DNA of 64,000 bases from Ustulina deusta (GCA_023159155.1 JAJNNX010000024.1:372001-436000), one strand, 5' to 3'; positions 42,101 through 54,746 are shown, counted from the stretch's first letter. The notes: generated from the sequence alone by a model not told the origin. Numbers and translations: made by a program.

Positions 42101-44544
42101 AATTTAAAAACTTTTAAATAAATTTATAAATATTTATATAAATAATATTCTAATTTATTTTAAAACTAAAAAATAATACTAAACTTATTATAAAAAAATA
42201 ATCTATTATTTATATTAAGCTAAATATTAAAAAAATATTAAAAAGTTTTATTTTTATATATTTATTATTAATTATTTAAAAATAGTTATAAAAACTAAAA
42301 TAAAAATCAAAATTAATTATATAAAAATCTAAGCAATTCTAAATTAAAATTTTAATAATTTTAAAAATATTAAATTAATCTAGTTATTTTTTAAGCTTTA
42401 TAATTATATTTATATATTTATTTATTATGCTAGTAAAATTGCTATTTTTTTTAATTAACTATTAAAAAAAAATAAACTATTTATAATAGGACTAAAATAA
42501 AAATAAGTTTTTAAATATATAAAACTATTAGTTTATAAAATATTTGTTTTAGTTTTTTTTAAGCCTAGCTAACTAATATGAATAAAAATAAATATTTTAT
42601 ATAATATAATAAAAAAAATTATTTAGCAATAATAAAAAAATATAACCTAAAAACTTATAAAATATTTTTTTAAAATAATAATACTAATTAAGCAAGCTTA
42701 CTTAATTTAAAACTATAAATTTTTAATAATAATATAAACTTTAAAATATTACTACTTAGAGCTTTTTAGAACTAAGTTTTTTATAATAATTAATTATTAA
42801 ACTTTATTATATTTTTTAAATAAATAAATTTTATTAATATAATAAATATATTAAACTAATTTTTTATTAAACTTTAATATTATTTTTTAATACTAACTAA
42901 AATAAAAAAATATAATAGCTAATATTTTATTAAAAAAAATAGCTAAAATTTTTATAATTAAAACTAAAAAAACTAAAAAATAAATAATAATATTGATCCT
43001 ACTTAATAAAATATTAAATTTTATATTAATTATAAACTTTTTATTTAATATTTTTTAAAAAACTAATTTAATAAACCTTATTAAACAAAAAAACTAGTTA
43101 TAAGATCTAAAAAATAAAAATAAAAAACTATATATACTTAAAATTACTTTAAATAAAACTATTTTTTTTATATATTTTTAATTATTATATATTAAAATAT
43201 TAAAACAAAAATATTATCAGTTTTATTTAAAATATAATTATAAATAATATATATATAATTATTATAATTATAAAAAAAATAAAATATTATAAAATAAAAC
43301 TTTTAGCTTTTTTTATTTATTATTTATATTAGCTATAATATAGCAATATATAGTAATAAATAATAAAAATATATTATTTAATTAATAAAGTTATAATTAT
43401 ATATAAATATTTATAAATAAGTTTAGCTATTTAATTATAATTTTATTTAGCAAAAAAATAAATATTATAGAATTATTAGCTATATAATATTATAAAAATT
43501 TATAAAAATTTTTTAATATATTAAATATATAAATATTAAATAATATAAAACTGTTTGTTTTTAAATTTATAATAATAATTAATAGTTTTATAAGTATTAA
43601 GCACTACTTTAGTAATATTTACTATTTTTAAACCTAAAAAGTAATAAAATTAATTAATTAAAAATTAAACTAATAATTTTATTTTTATATTAATAAATAC
43701 TAAAATAATTAAAATATTTATTTTTTTATTTTAGATTTTATATATAATTTTTTATAAATTTATTAATTAATATATTACTATTAAAAATAGCAATAAAAAT
43801 TAAAATATAAATTTTAATACTAAATAATAAACGTTCAAACTAATTTATTAAACTTAAAACGTTTAAAAAATAATATATAATATAGTAACCCTTCTATAAA
43901 AACAATATAAGTTATAAACTAATAAAAAAAATGCTTAATAGATTTTAAAATAAAAAATAAAGTTTTTTTTAAAAAAAAAAGTTTTATAATATAAATATTA
44001 ATTATTAAATTAAATTTTTAATTAGTTAGATCTTTTAAAATTTTAAAAAAATAAAAATTTAGCTATATTTTTGATTTGTTTAACTTTTATAAAATAAAAA
44101 ACCTATTTTATATTAACTAGTTATAAAAAGCAAATAATAACTTTTTATTTTAATAAATCTAATTATTACTTTTAGCTAAAAATATTAATAATAAAACAAA
44201 ATTTAAAATTAAACAAATCAAACAATTAAAAATATATAAAAAAACAAAAAATTATAATATTAAATTATTTAAAAAAGCTATAATCTTAATAATATTTAAT
44301 ATATAGCTTAAAATTTTTAAAATACGCTAATTAACCTTAATTAATTTTATAAAACTTATAAAAAAGCTTTTAAACTTTTTATAAAATTATAAAAATAAAT
44401 ATATATAATAATAATTAATAAATTTATAAATAATTATAAAAATAATAATAAAGCAATATAATATAAAAAAACTATATAAATTTAATATTATTAATAATTT
44501 TAAATTAAAACTATGTTTAAACTTTTAGTTTTAAAAAAAAGTAA

Positions 44545-44786
44545 TATAATAGTTAATATAGTTTATATAGTTTTAGCAAAACTTATAAGAACTCCAGACC
44601 TATATAGCAATAAAATAAGAAATTTATATATAGACTAACCTAATTTTATAGCTATATATATAAAATTTATATTTATTTATTTTATAAACTCTAATTTCTT
44701 TTTTTTTTTTTTTTTTTTTAGCTTAGAATTTTTATTTATAGTATTAATAAACTAGCTATAAAAGCTTTACTTAACTAATTATAACA
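44545..44786 (+). repeat. 3' LTR of Z copy B
   Basis: A 242-bp LTR ending ATAACA, followed by the duplicated CTAAT. It has a T-run near 44700-44719. Confidence 0.85.
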
Positions 44787-47054
44787 CTAATAATAAAATT
44801 GCTAAATTTAAATAAAAAGTTTAAAATTAAAATTAATATATATAATAATATAATAAATAAATAATTAAATTAATATAATAAAAATAAAAAACTATATTTA
44901 GTAATATTTTTTTAAAAAAAGTTTTTAGAACTTATAGCAAACTATTTTTTATTAAATAAAAAACTTATAGCTATAATATAAATATTTAAAAAATAAAAGT
45001 AATACTTATATAAACTAAAATAATTAATAAAAATATATTTAAATTATAAAAATTTTATTATTTTTATAATAACAAAATTATTACACAAGCAATAAATAAA
45101 ATAAATAAAGTTTTTATTTTAGTTTAACTTTAAAATTTTTTATATTAAAAAAAAAATATTCCAAAAAATATATTAAATTAATAAAATAATTATAAACAAA
45201 TAAAAATTAAATATTTTAAATATTTTTATAATAAAACTAAAATTAAATATTAATACTTATAGCAATATAAATAAACTATAATAAATAAATATAAAAATTA
45301 ATCTAAAAATATAAAAAAAAATCTAAAAAGTTTAAAAATAATATAAATAGCTAGTTTATAAAAACAAAACTATATATATTATAATTAATACTATAGATTA
45401 CTAAAGTTTAAAAAAAAATTAAGTTAAAATATTTATAAAAATAAATAATATAAATATAAAAAAAAATTTAAAACAAAAACGAAAATTTAATATTTATATA
45501 ATTTTTTAAACGTTAAAAAAGAATTAAAAAAATTATATAAAAATATAATATATACAAAAAAACAAAAATATTAAAATATAAATTATATAAATTAATATAA
45601 ATAATTTAACTATTAAATAAAACTTAAAAAATTATTTAAATTAAAAAAACCTATAATAAAATTAAAATATAATTTTATTTTAATTATTATAAACAAACTT
45701 ATAAAATATATTTTTAATAAATATAAATTTTAAAAAAAATCATTATAAATTAAAAAAATATAATAGTTTTTAAGTTTTAATAAAAGCTTTAAAAATTAAA
45801 TATAAAATATTAATAGTTTATTATTTATAAATAAATAAATCAACAAAAAAACTAAATTAAATTATTATTATTAATAAAATATATTTATAATAATTTAAAT
45901 AATAAAAAAATTATAATTTTAAAAGTTATAACGTTTAAACTAAATATATAAACTAAAAAACTTATAAACTTATAATAAAAGTTGCAAAATAAGTTATTAT
46001 TTATTTAAAATAAAATAAATTATTAAAATTAATTTAAGAAAAAAAATAAAGTTTATATATTAAAATATAATATTAAAACAAAACAACTAAGCTAAAAACT
46101 TAATTTTAAACAAATTAAACTATTTAATATTAAAAAATTTATTTTAAAAACTAATTATTATTTAAAACTACTTAAAAATATAAAAATATATTTAATATTT
46201 AATATTTTATTATTAAAACTAGTACTAAAAATATAATATCAAAAATAAAACTTAAAATAAAACTAAACTGAAATAAATATAATATTAAAAAAATACTAAA
46301 TTTATATTAAAACAAAAAAATAAATAAATATTTAATTAAATAAAAAAAGTATTTATATATAAAAAATATATAAAAACTTAAAAAATATTTAAAAAATATT
46401 AAAAGTTTTTTTATATAGTTTTATTACTAATATTTAAATTAATTAATTTTAAAAAAACAAAATTAATTAATTAAGTAATAAAAAAACTAAATATATTTTA
46501 ATCTAACTTAAAAAAAAAAAACTAAAAAAAGTTTTAATTTGTTTTTTTTTATAATATTTTTGTTTTTTTAACTAATCTAACTTATTTAATTTATTAAAAA
46601 ACTAAAATTTACACTTTATTATTTAGACTTTTTATTTTTAAAAAAAATGCTTTTATAAATAAAAGCAAAATAATTTAAAAAAAGTTTTTTTTAAATTTTA
46701 CTAAACATAATTTAAATCTTATTAAATATAAAAAAGTTATACTTTAGTTTTTTTTTTATGCTTAAAATATTAATATTCAGATATAATTTAATTAAAAAGT
46801 TTATAAAAATACTAAAACTATTATAAAAATAACTAATATAAATATATTTTTTATTTTATAAAAAAAAAACAATTAAAACAATAAAAATAAAACGTTGTTT
46901 AGTTTTAGTAGATTTAGATTTTTTTATATAATTAAAGATTTTAAAAAATTAATAAAGAAAAGCTTAAAAAAGAAAGCAAAGCAAAAAACCTAAAAAAAAA
47001 AAGATTTACTAATTAAAAATTATGAAAAATAATAATCCTAAAAAAAAAAATATA

Positions 47055-47568
47055 TATTACAAATTAATAATATAAAAGATTTGTTAAAAAAACCGAAGAT
47101 AAACGCAAAAAAAAGCTTCTAATATATAACTAATAAAAAAAGTATTAAAAGCTTTAAGTTATATAATAAATTATTAGATTACTAGTAAACAAGTAAGCCT
47201 AAATTATTAGTAAGTAAATAAGCTTAGATTACTAGTAAAAACGTAAGCTTAAATTACTAGTAAGCAAGTAAGCTAAAAAAAAAACAAGGTTTAATTAATA
47301 AAATCTAATATTAAAAAAAAAAAATTTAGCTATAAAATTATAAATATATTTGTTATATTTTATAATAAATAGTTTTTTTATTATTATTTAATCTAAACAT
47401 ACAAGTAGTTCTTAAAATTATTTATATAAAAGTTTATTTTTTAATAAGTACTAAGTAATATAAATATTAGATCTATTATAACTTTAATTTTTTATTAAAT
47501 AAACTTTATTACTATAATACTATAGCAAACTACTATATTAGCTTGTTTAATATAGCAGGGTTATTATA
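47055..47568 (+). repeat. 3' LTR of F, with expanded 25-bp tandem unit
   Basis: A 514-bp copy. It carries four copies of the unit (47179-47274), against two in the left LTR and one in the copy at 63283-63719. Confidence 0.8.
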
Positions 47569-47573
47569 TAAAG

Positions 47574-47631
47574 TTTTTATTTATAATATTAATAAACTAA
47601 CTATAAAAGCTTTGTTTAACTAATTATAATA
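47574..47631 (+). repeat. 3' LTR of Z copy D, right piece
   Basis: The last 58 bp of a Z LTR, continuing exactly where 34746-34910 stops. It begins after the duplicated TAAAG. Confidence 0.8.
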
Positions 47632-47800
47632 TAAACTAAGCTATTTATATAAATTAAACTATTTATATAAACTAATATAATTATATAATATATTTTATAA
47701 GCTCGTTTTATATATAAGCCCGTTTTATACTTTCTTAGCAATACTTTTACTTTAATTTCTTTAGTAAAACTATTTACTTTATTTTTATACTAGAGGCCCC
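47632..47800. other. AT-rich spacer
   Basis: A short AT-rich stretch with the doublet ACTATTTATATAAA, leading into a GC-richer region. No gene seen. Confidence 0.5.
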
Positions 47801-48107
47801 TTTAATGCAGGGGTAAAAAAGCCTTTGTTTTTAGGGTCTATATAGCTTACGTAGCCTCTGCAGGCTAAATAGCCCTTTGTAGCCCATGCAGTCCTCCATA
47901 GCCCTCGCAGTCCTCCATAGCCCTTGCAGCCCAGCCCTCGCAGCCCCTATATGTACTTAGACCCCGCTATCCGCCCAAGCCCGGCAGCCGCAATAAAGTG
48001 CTTCGCAGTATCGCTTCCCCTAGCGGGGTCTTCGTTTTAACATATACTATTCGCTAACCCAGCTATACTTACTAACCCTGCTATATTCGCTAACAAGTCT
48101 ACACATA
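47801..48107. repeat. GC-richer minisatellite region with inverted repeat
   Basis: Between 47842 and 47948, 19-bp units of the form TAGCCCTCGCAGTCCTCCA are repeated and degenerate outwards. GACCCCGCTA (47960-47969) and TAGCGGGGTC (48021-48030) form a perfect 10-bp inverted repeat around 51 bases. From about 48035 an 18-19 bp unit with the core AACCCTGCTATATT begins and runs to the MITE N. No coding potential is apparent. The region is much less RIP-mutated than its surroundings, perhaps because short repeats fall below the length RIP detects. Confidence 0.6.
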
Positions 48108-48514
48108 AACTGAGGGTAGCCCACCCCTGTTGACCTAAGGGTACCCGTGCTTTTTTTAAGTACTAGTGCTCTATAGAATACTTTTCGCACAATTGATTAG
48201 AAATATACATTTAAATATATAGAACATTTATAGCTAAATTAATATATATAATATATTTTATATAATAAATAAATAAAAATACTTTAAAGTAAATTATTAT
48301 TTTTTAAAAAAAATTTAAATATATATAATTACTTTAAATAACCAAGGTTATTTATATTAAAATAAATATATAAATATAAAATTTTATATAAATTATATAA
48401 ATTATAAATATATCTATTTTAAAAATATTTTTTAATCGATTATATAAAAAGTGCTTTAGTACATAAAAAAAACACAGGTATTTTTAAGTTAATAAAGGTG
48501 AGCTACCCTTGGTT
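48108..48514. mobile_element. N: 407-bp MITE with ~100-bp inverted repeats and TA duplication
   Basis: The left end starts AACTGAGGGTAGCCCACC. The reverse complement of the right end starts AACCAAGGGTAGCTCACC, and the two arms stay alignable for about 100 bp, differing mostly by C/T or G/A. TA flanks the element at 48106-48107 and 48515-48516, the target preference of Tc1/mariner-type transposases. The centre is AT-rich and non-coding. It interrupts the AACCCTGCTATATT minisatellite, which continues at 48534. A transposase source is not in the window. Confidence 0.75.
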
Positions 48515-49145
48515 TATTTAATTATTTTTTGTTAACCCTACTATATTAACTCACTTATTTATATTTAGTAACCCTGCTATATTTGCTAGCCCTGCTATAT
48601 TTATTAACCTAGCTATATAATTAATTTATAAATAAATCAATATATATATATATATTAGTTTATATAGCTATACTAGTTTATATAGCTTAGTTTTTATAAG
48701 TAGCTTAGTTTATATTACTAGGTTAATTAACTTAGTTAAGCTAATCTATATAGCTAAGTTAATTTATATAGGTAGGTCTATATATAGGTCTATATATATA
48801 GCTAAGTTAATTAATATAAGTTGGTCCGTATATAGGTCTATATATATAGTTAAATCGGTTAATATAACTAAGTTAGTTAGTATAGCTAGGTTAATTAACT
48901 TAAGTAAAGCAGTTTATCTAGGTAGGTTAGTCTATATAAATAGGTTTATATATATAGCTAGGTTAGTTAGTATAGGTGGCTTAGTTTATATAGGTAGCTA
49001 AGTCAGTCTATATAGCTTAGTTTATATATAGGTCTATATATATAGCTAAGTTAGTTAATATAGCTAGGTTTATACGAGTGGCTTAGTTAGCTAGTATAGC
49101 TAGGTTAATATAGCTAGGTTAGTATAGCTAGGTTTGTATAGCTAG
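48515..49145. repeat. AT-rich minisatellite built on TATAGCTAGGTTAGT
   Basis: It opens with further AACCCTGCTATATT units (48534-48612). From about 48660 it becomes an irregular array of TATATAGCTA, GGTTAGTTAATA and GGTCTATATATA words with no fixed period. The core is like the linker words in element G at 26.2-29.4 kb, so the two arrays may be related. No open frame. Confidence 0.65.
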
Positions 49146-49210
49146 GAGCCGCCGTATATAGCCGCGTGCATGCGATAGAAACCGAGGCCGAAAATACATG
49201 GGGGATAAAA
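49146..49210. other. short GC patch after the minisatellite
   Basis: About 65 bp containing GAGCCGCCGTATATAGCCGC and ACCGAGGCCGAAAATAC, then GGGGGATAAAAAGG. The layout, GC-rich then an ATAAAAAG box, recalls the LTR of G, but the alignment is too short to claim homology. Confidence 0.35.
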
Positions 49211-49269
49211 AGGTTTTACTAAGAATTTCCTATTTAAGCATTAAGAACTTTTTTAAGCTTTTTTTTTTA

Positions 49270-49680
49270 CTAATAAAAAAGCTTTTTGTTTTATTTATTA
49301 TATTTATTAAAACAAAAGCATAGCTAGTTTATTTTAGTATTTTTAGCATAAAAAAGTACTACTAGCTATATTTACTAAACTAAACTATATTTCTTAAAAA
49401 AATATTTTATTAATAAAACTTATATTTTTATTTAATTAAAGTATTATTATTTATATATGTTATTATAATTATTTTAATAATAAATAATTGCTTTATATAT
49501 TATTAAAAGTTAGTTATTTATATTTTAGAATATATATTAATATATTAAAATAAACTACATTAAAACTTTTTTTATTTTTATAAATCATAAACTATTTAAT
49601 TATTTTAGATCTTAGTATTAAATAAAAATTTTCTTTTGTTTTATTCTTTTTAATTATTTATATTTTATTTAAAACTAACG
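49270..49680 (+). repeat. K1: dispersed repeat, inverted relative to 60440-60956
   Basis: The first 51 bp form an imperfect palindrome (GCTTTTTGTTTTA ... TTAAAACAAAAGC). The following 360 bp, from TAGCTAGTTTATTTTAG, match the reverse complement of 60850 down to about 60440. The match stops near the start of the foldback element. No coding content; family unknown. Confidence 0.65.
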
Positions 49681-49686
49681 CATTTT

Positions 49687-50104
49687 ACAAGCTTGTTTCG
49701 CACTTTTTCTTGGCATATTTTATACGTTAATTCTATATCAAAAAAATACTTATTTTACTTTTTATATAACTTTCTAAATATAGGTCGTACGGACTAACAA
49801 TATAAATTTTTAGAATCCTAACTAAATAAAGAATTTAAATATAGTTTTTTTAATTTCATAGCTATTTTATTTATAGTGTTATAAAAAGTACGCTAAAATA
49901 ATCCTTATAAAACCCCTGCAACTTTTTAAATATATTTATATTTATAAATAAAATAGCTATAAACTCAAAAGAATTGTTTTTAGATTTTTTATTTAGTTAC
50001 GATTCTAAAGATTTGAATCATTAGTCCGTACAACTTATATTAACTAAATTATTTAAAAAAGAATACATAAAAAAATACGCTAAAAAAGTGCGAAACGAGC
50101 TTGT
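49687..50104. mobile_element. foldback (long inverted repeat) element
   Basis: The outer 22 bp are an inverted pair with one mismatch: ACAAGCTTGTTTCGCAC at the left and GTGCGAAACGAGCTTGT at the right, plus a T5/A5 extension. Further inside, GTACGGACTAA (49788-49798) pairs with TTAGTCCGTAC (50021-50031), TTAGAATC pairs with GATTCTAA, and ATAGCTATTTTATTTATA occurs in inverted form on both sides. The whole 418 bp therefore folds back with small gaps. A tandem half-copy, GAGCGAAATAAGCTT, follows the right end. No target duplication is clear. Probably a non-autonomous DNA element. Confidence 0.65.
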
Positions 50105-51141
50105 GAGCGAAATAAGCTTATGGGATGTGTTATATTTATAAGTTAGATTTATAAAATATTTTATATATTAAAGTCTTTTTTTCTAAAGTTATAAAAGAGA
50201 TAGTTTAAGTAGTTTTATATCTTATAAGCCTTTAAAAAAGCATAAAAATAATAGGTTTTCCCCCGGCATTAAATTTAGTAACTAACTAATTAACTAACTA
50301 TATATATTATATAGAATTCTATTATATCCGCTTATACCTAAGGTTTATAAAATCTAGTAACCTAACATAATTTATTTATGGCTGCACCACTATTTTTTCT
50401 GTGCTTTATGGTAGGCCTGTCCGTTATAGTTAGCTATCTATTTTTATGGCAACTAGAGGCCCTTATGTGTAAAAGCAAGAAAACTTTCGTTTTTAAGTAG
50501 TATTACACTAATATTAGGCCTAAATATTTAATTTTAATACTTTAGTTTTTTAAGTTAATTTATATTATTATAGATAGCTATATTAAGCTAAGTAGCAAGT
50601 ATTATTTCTATATATTAAATATATAACTAAAGCATTTTTATTAAATAACTATAATATTAATAAACTAAGTAATAAATACCTTGAAATATAAGTATTTTTA
50701 GATATTAAATATGGAACAAAAAGTTTAATAAATATAATAGCAAGTATTTATATCTCTATATATTAAATATAAAAAAAAGCACTTTTATTATATATTTATA
50801 ATAGTAAATACTTAAATAATTAATAATTAGAACTTTTAATATATTTTTAAAAATAAAAAAACAAATATTTATATATAATATTAATAATATATATAATAAA
50901 AAGATTTTTTGTTAAATATTTATAACTTTAATAACCAAAGTAATAAATATTTAAATAGTTAGTAATAAAAATTTCTAGCAAATGTTTAATAAAAAAAAAA
51001 CTTAGTACTTATATATATTATTAATAATATAAAATTATAGCTATTTTAGTTAAATATTTATTAATAATAATTTTTAATAAATATTTTAAAAAAGAAAAAT
51101 TAATATTTGTTATATTTAATTTTGCTTTTTTTAAGCTTTAT
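50105..51141. other. AT-rich sequence with degenerate tandem repeats
   Basis: There is a modest GC patch at 50260-50480 (words CCCCCGGCATT, GGCTGCACCAC, GTAGGCCTGTCCG). From about 50600, degenerate units around AGCAAGTATTTATATC...ATATATTAAATA recur with roughly 150-bp spacing. No gene. ACTAGAGGCCC near 50451 also occurs at 47790, but the match is short. Confidence 0.45.
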
Positions 51142-51146
51142 ATTAT

Positions 51147-51379
51147 TATAATAGTTAATATAGTTTTAGTAAGACCTGCAAGAACTTTAAACCTATATAA
51201 TAATAAAATAAAAAGTTTATATATAAATTAACCTATAACTTAGGAGTTATATATATAAAATCTATATTTATTTATTTTATACACTTTAACTTTTTTTTTT
51301 TTTTTTTTTTTTAATTTAAAGTTTTTATTTATAATATTAATAAACTAATTATAAAAGCTTTGCTTAATTAATTATAATA
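51147..51379 (+). repeat. 5' LTR of Z copy C
   Basis: A 233-bp Z LTR with a T-run around 51292-51312. Confidence 0.85.
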
Positions 51380-54300
51380 TTATTTTAAGTTTACTAATTA
51401 TTTATTAATAAATATTTAATAAATATATATTTTTTATTTTGTTATAATTAATAAAATATAAATAAACTTTTTTTTTAAGTTATATATTTAATAAAAAAAA
51501 TTATATATTTTATAATATAAAGTTAATTTTAATATAATTTTAATAAAACTTTTAATATTTATACTACTTAAAAACTAATAATTTATAAAAAACTTAACTT
51601 TAAATATTTTTATTTCATTTTTAGTTTTTAAACAATTAAAATAATTCTAGTTTTTAAATATAGCTAGCTTTTTATTATTAAATAATTTTATACTAGATTT
51701 TTTTGCAAATATTTTAAACAAACTAATATTTAAAAAAAAAATCTAAAAAATTAAAAAAATTAAAACTTAAAAAAATAAAATTTAAATTAGAACTAAAATA
51801 ATTTAAAATAAATAATATATTTAAAAATATATTGAAAAATATCATAATTATATAAGCTTATGATTTTATATTAGTTTTAATAAAACTTGTTTAATAAATA
51901 AAAAAAGTAAAGTATTAATTTTTTGTTATATTTATTTTAATACTTTTAAAAAATAACTATAATTTAATAATAAAAAATATATTTAAAAATATTAATTTTA
52001 AACTTTTTATTTTTATTATTTTATTTATTTTTTATTTTATTAGTTTATTTTTTAGTGCTTTAAACTTTATTTATACTAAAAAAACTAGAATAAAAAAAAT
52101 TAATTTTAGTAAGTTTATAAACTAACTAAAAAAATTAATAAAAATATTATTATATTTTAAACTAAAAATAATTAATTTTGATATATTATAAATTAGTTAA
52201 AAAATATATTAAAAAATTAATAAAAATATATTATTATTTAATTAAAATGTTATTTAATAATATTACTAAAATAATTTAAATTTTATTAATAATTTATTAT
52301 AAGTTTAATTAAATAGTTAATACTTATAAAATATTTTAAATTTATATATATAAAACTAATAAAAATATTAATTTATTAAATTATAAGAAAAATATAAATT
52401 ATAAAACTATTTTTATATAAATTTAAATATTTTTTATAATTTATTTATTAATAAAATTATTAAATTAATATATAATATTAAACAAGCTTAAAAAATAATT
52501 AATAAATTAAACTTATAAATTTAATTAAATAAAAGTCTAATTTAAACAATTAAATTTTTAATAAATTTATTTATTAATTTTTAGTAAACTTTAAAAATTT
52601 TAAAATATTTATTTTGAAACAATAAAAATAAATACTAACTATAAAAAAAAAACTTATTAAAATAATAAAATTTGTTTTATTTATAAAAAAAAATATATAT
52701 ATATTAATTAATTATTTTAATTAAAAACTTAAAGTTTTAAATATTTAATTAATAAAAAAAATTTATAATAAAAATAGCTTTAATAATTTATTTAACTTAA
52801 AAAACAAATAAAACTAATGAAAAAATTTTTATTAGTTTTTTTATTTATTTTAATTAAAATATATAGCTAAAATAAATGAATTATTTTTAAAATACTTATT
52901 TAATTATAAATTAATAATATTAAATTTTATATTTTTTTAATAATTTGTTATAAGTTTATATAATAAATTAAATAATAATAAAAAATAAAAATAGTTTGTT
53001 TAATTAAACTTTAAAAATTTTATGATTATTAAAGCAAAATAATTAGCAAAATTTATAAATATTTAATATATATAATAAAAATTAATAATTAATAATTTAA
53101 AAACTAAATATTTCAAATTATTAATTTTAATTATAATATTATTATTAGTGTTAAATAATTAATAAAATAAAATATTTTAATAAAAACTTAAAAATAATAG
53201 TTAATCTAGCTGAATAATTTATTTTTATTAGTTTAATTTTTATTAATAATTATAATTAAACTTTTTAATTATAAATAATAAAATATAAACTTAAAAATAT
53301 AAAAAAATATTAATTAATATAATTAAGCATTAAAAAATATTATTAGATGTTAAAATAATTATTTTAAAAATAACTAAAACTAAAAAAATATAAAAACAAC
53401 TTAGAACTTTTAAACTTAAAATAAAAAAAATCTATATAATAATTTCTAAAAAAAATAAAACTAAGCTATTATTAAAAAAATTATATAAAACTTTTAGAAC
53501 TATTTTTATTGAAATAAATAAAAATAACTAACTAAAAAAAATTTAAAAAAACTTATTATAATTAAATTTATAATTACTAAATATAACTATATTAAATTAT
53601 TTAAAAAAAAAAACTTAAAAAGAATTAATATTTTATAAAAAAAATAATTTTAAATTAATTAAATAGTACTATAAAAAACTTTTAATAATAAACTAATCTT
53701 ATTTTTTTTTAAAAAAACCCTAAATATATAAAGTTAATACAAAACTTTTTATTTTTTTAGTTATTATATTTAAAAACGTTCTTTTTAAAAAAAAATCTAA
53801 TATTTTATTATTATTATAACTAAAATTTAATATAATATTAAAACTTAATAATAAAAAATATATTTTTAAACTTTATTAATATTAAATATTTATATAGTTT
53901 ATTTTATTTATATTTAAACTTAAATTAATTAAATATAAGTTTATAATTAATTATTAATAAAAAATATATATATTTAAAAAATTAAATTATATTAGTTTTA
54001 AATATTAGTAATATTATATTTAATTATTATAATATTATTTATTTTATAAAACTAAATATTATTAAAAAATTTTATTAATTATTATTAATTATAAAATTAT
54101 ATTATTTTATTATTTATTCTAAAAATAAAACTTATTTAATAGCAAGCTTTTATTAATATATAAATTTAAAAACTTTTAAACAAATTTATAAATATTTATA
54201 TAAATAATATTTTAATTTATTTTAAAACGAAAAAATAGTACTAAACTTATTATAAAAAAATAATTTATTATTTATATTAAACTAAATATTAAAAAAATAT

Positions 54301-54746
54301 TAAAAATTTTTGTTTTAATATATTTATTATTAATAATCTTAAAAGCATTAAATTAATTTAATTATTTTTTAAGCTTTATAATTATGTTTATTTATTTATT
54401 TATTATACTAGTAACATTGCTATTTTTTTAAATTAACTATTAAAAAAAAATAAGCTATTTATAATAGAACTAAAACAAAAATAAGGTTTCGAACATATAA
54501 AATTACTAGTATATAAAGCGCTTATTTTAGCTTTTTTTAAACTTAGCTAACTAATATAAATAAAAATAAACATTTTATATAATATAAAAAAAGTTTTTAT
54601 TTAATAATAATAAAATTTTTTTTTTTTAAAATAATAATATTAAGTAAGCAAGCTTACTTAATTTAAAACTATAAACTTTTAGTAATAATACAAACTTTAA
54701 AATATTATTACTTAAAGCTTTTTAAAACTAAATTTTTTATAATAAT

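Larger units (their letters stand above)
38946..44786 (+). mobile_element. RIP-degenerate LTR retrotransposon, Z copy B, nested in F
   Basis: This is the most complete Z copy: LTRs 38946-39186 and 44545-44786, total 5841 bp, with a perfect 5-bp duplication CTAAT at 38941-38945 and 44787-44791. A purine tract, AAAAAAAAGTAA, lies just before the right LTR, which fixes the plus direction. A TATATATA stretch in each LTR could be the promoter TATA box, followed by a long T-run. The interior is A-rich and closed in every frame. Because it is uninterrupted, it serves as the reference for empty sites in copies A, C and D. Confidence 0.9.
34911..47568 (+). mobile_element. RIP-degenerate LTR retrotransposon, family F (split by Z copy B)
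   Basis: Direct repeats 34911-35373 and 47055-47568 bound the element, and flanking TAAAA/TAAAG inside the Z copy D LTR is the target duplication. Removing nested B and its CTAAT duplication leaves about 6.8 kb: 3.57 kb interior left of B and 2.26 kb right of it. The plus strand is A-rich and an A-rich tract precedes the right LTR, so the plus direction is likely. A second F copy enters the window from the right on the minus strand at 63283. LTR length varies (463, 514 and 437 bp), largely through a 25-bp tandem unit. No protein domain is readable, so the superfamily is unassigned. Confidence 0.8.
31609..47631 (+). mobile_element. Z copy D, split by F (which is split by B)
   Basis: D consists of the shared LTR 31609-31835, interior 31836-34745, and a 3' LTR broken by F into 34746-34910 and 47574-47631. 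The two LTR pieces join into one Z LTR once F and a 5-bp duplication (TAAAA at 34906-34910, TAAAG at 47569-47573) are removed. The interior lacks about 500 bp next to the left LTR compared with B. The pentamer after its right end is TAAAC (47632-47636), with no matching left pentamer. Coding content is destroyed. Confidence 0.75.
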
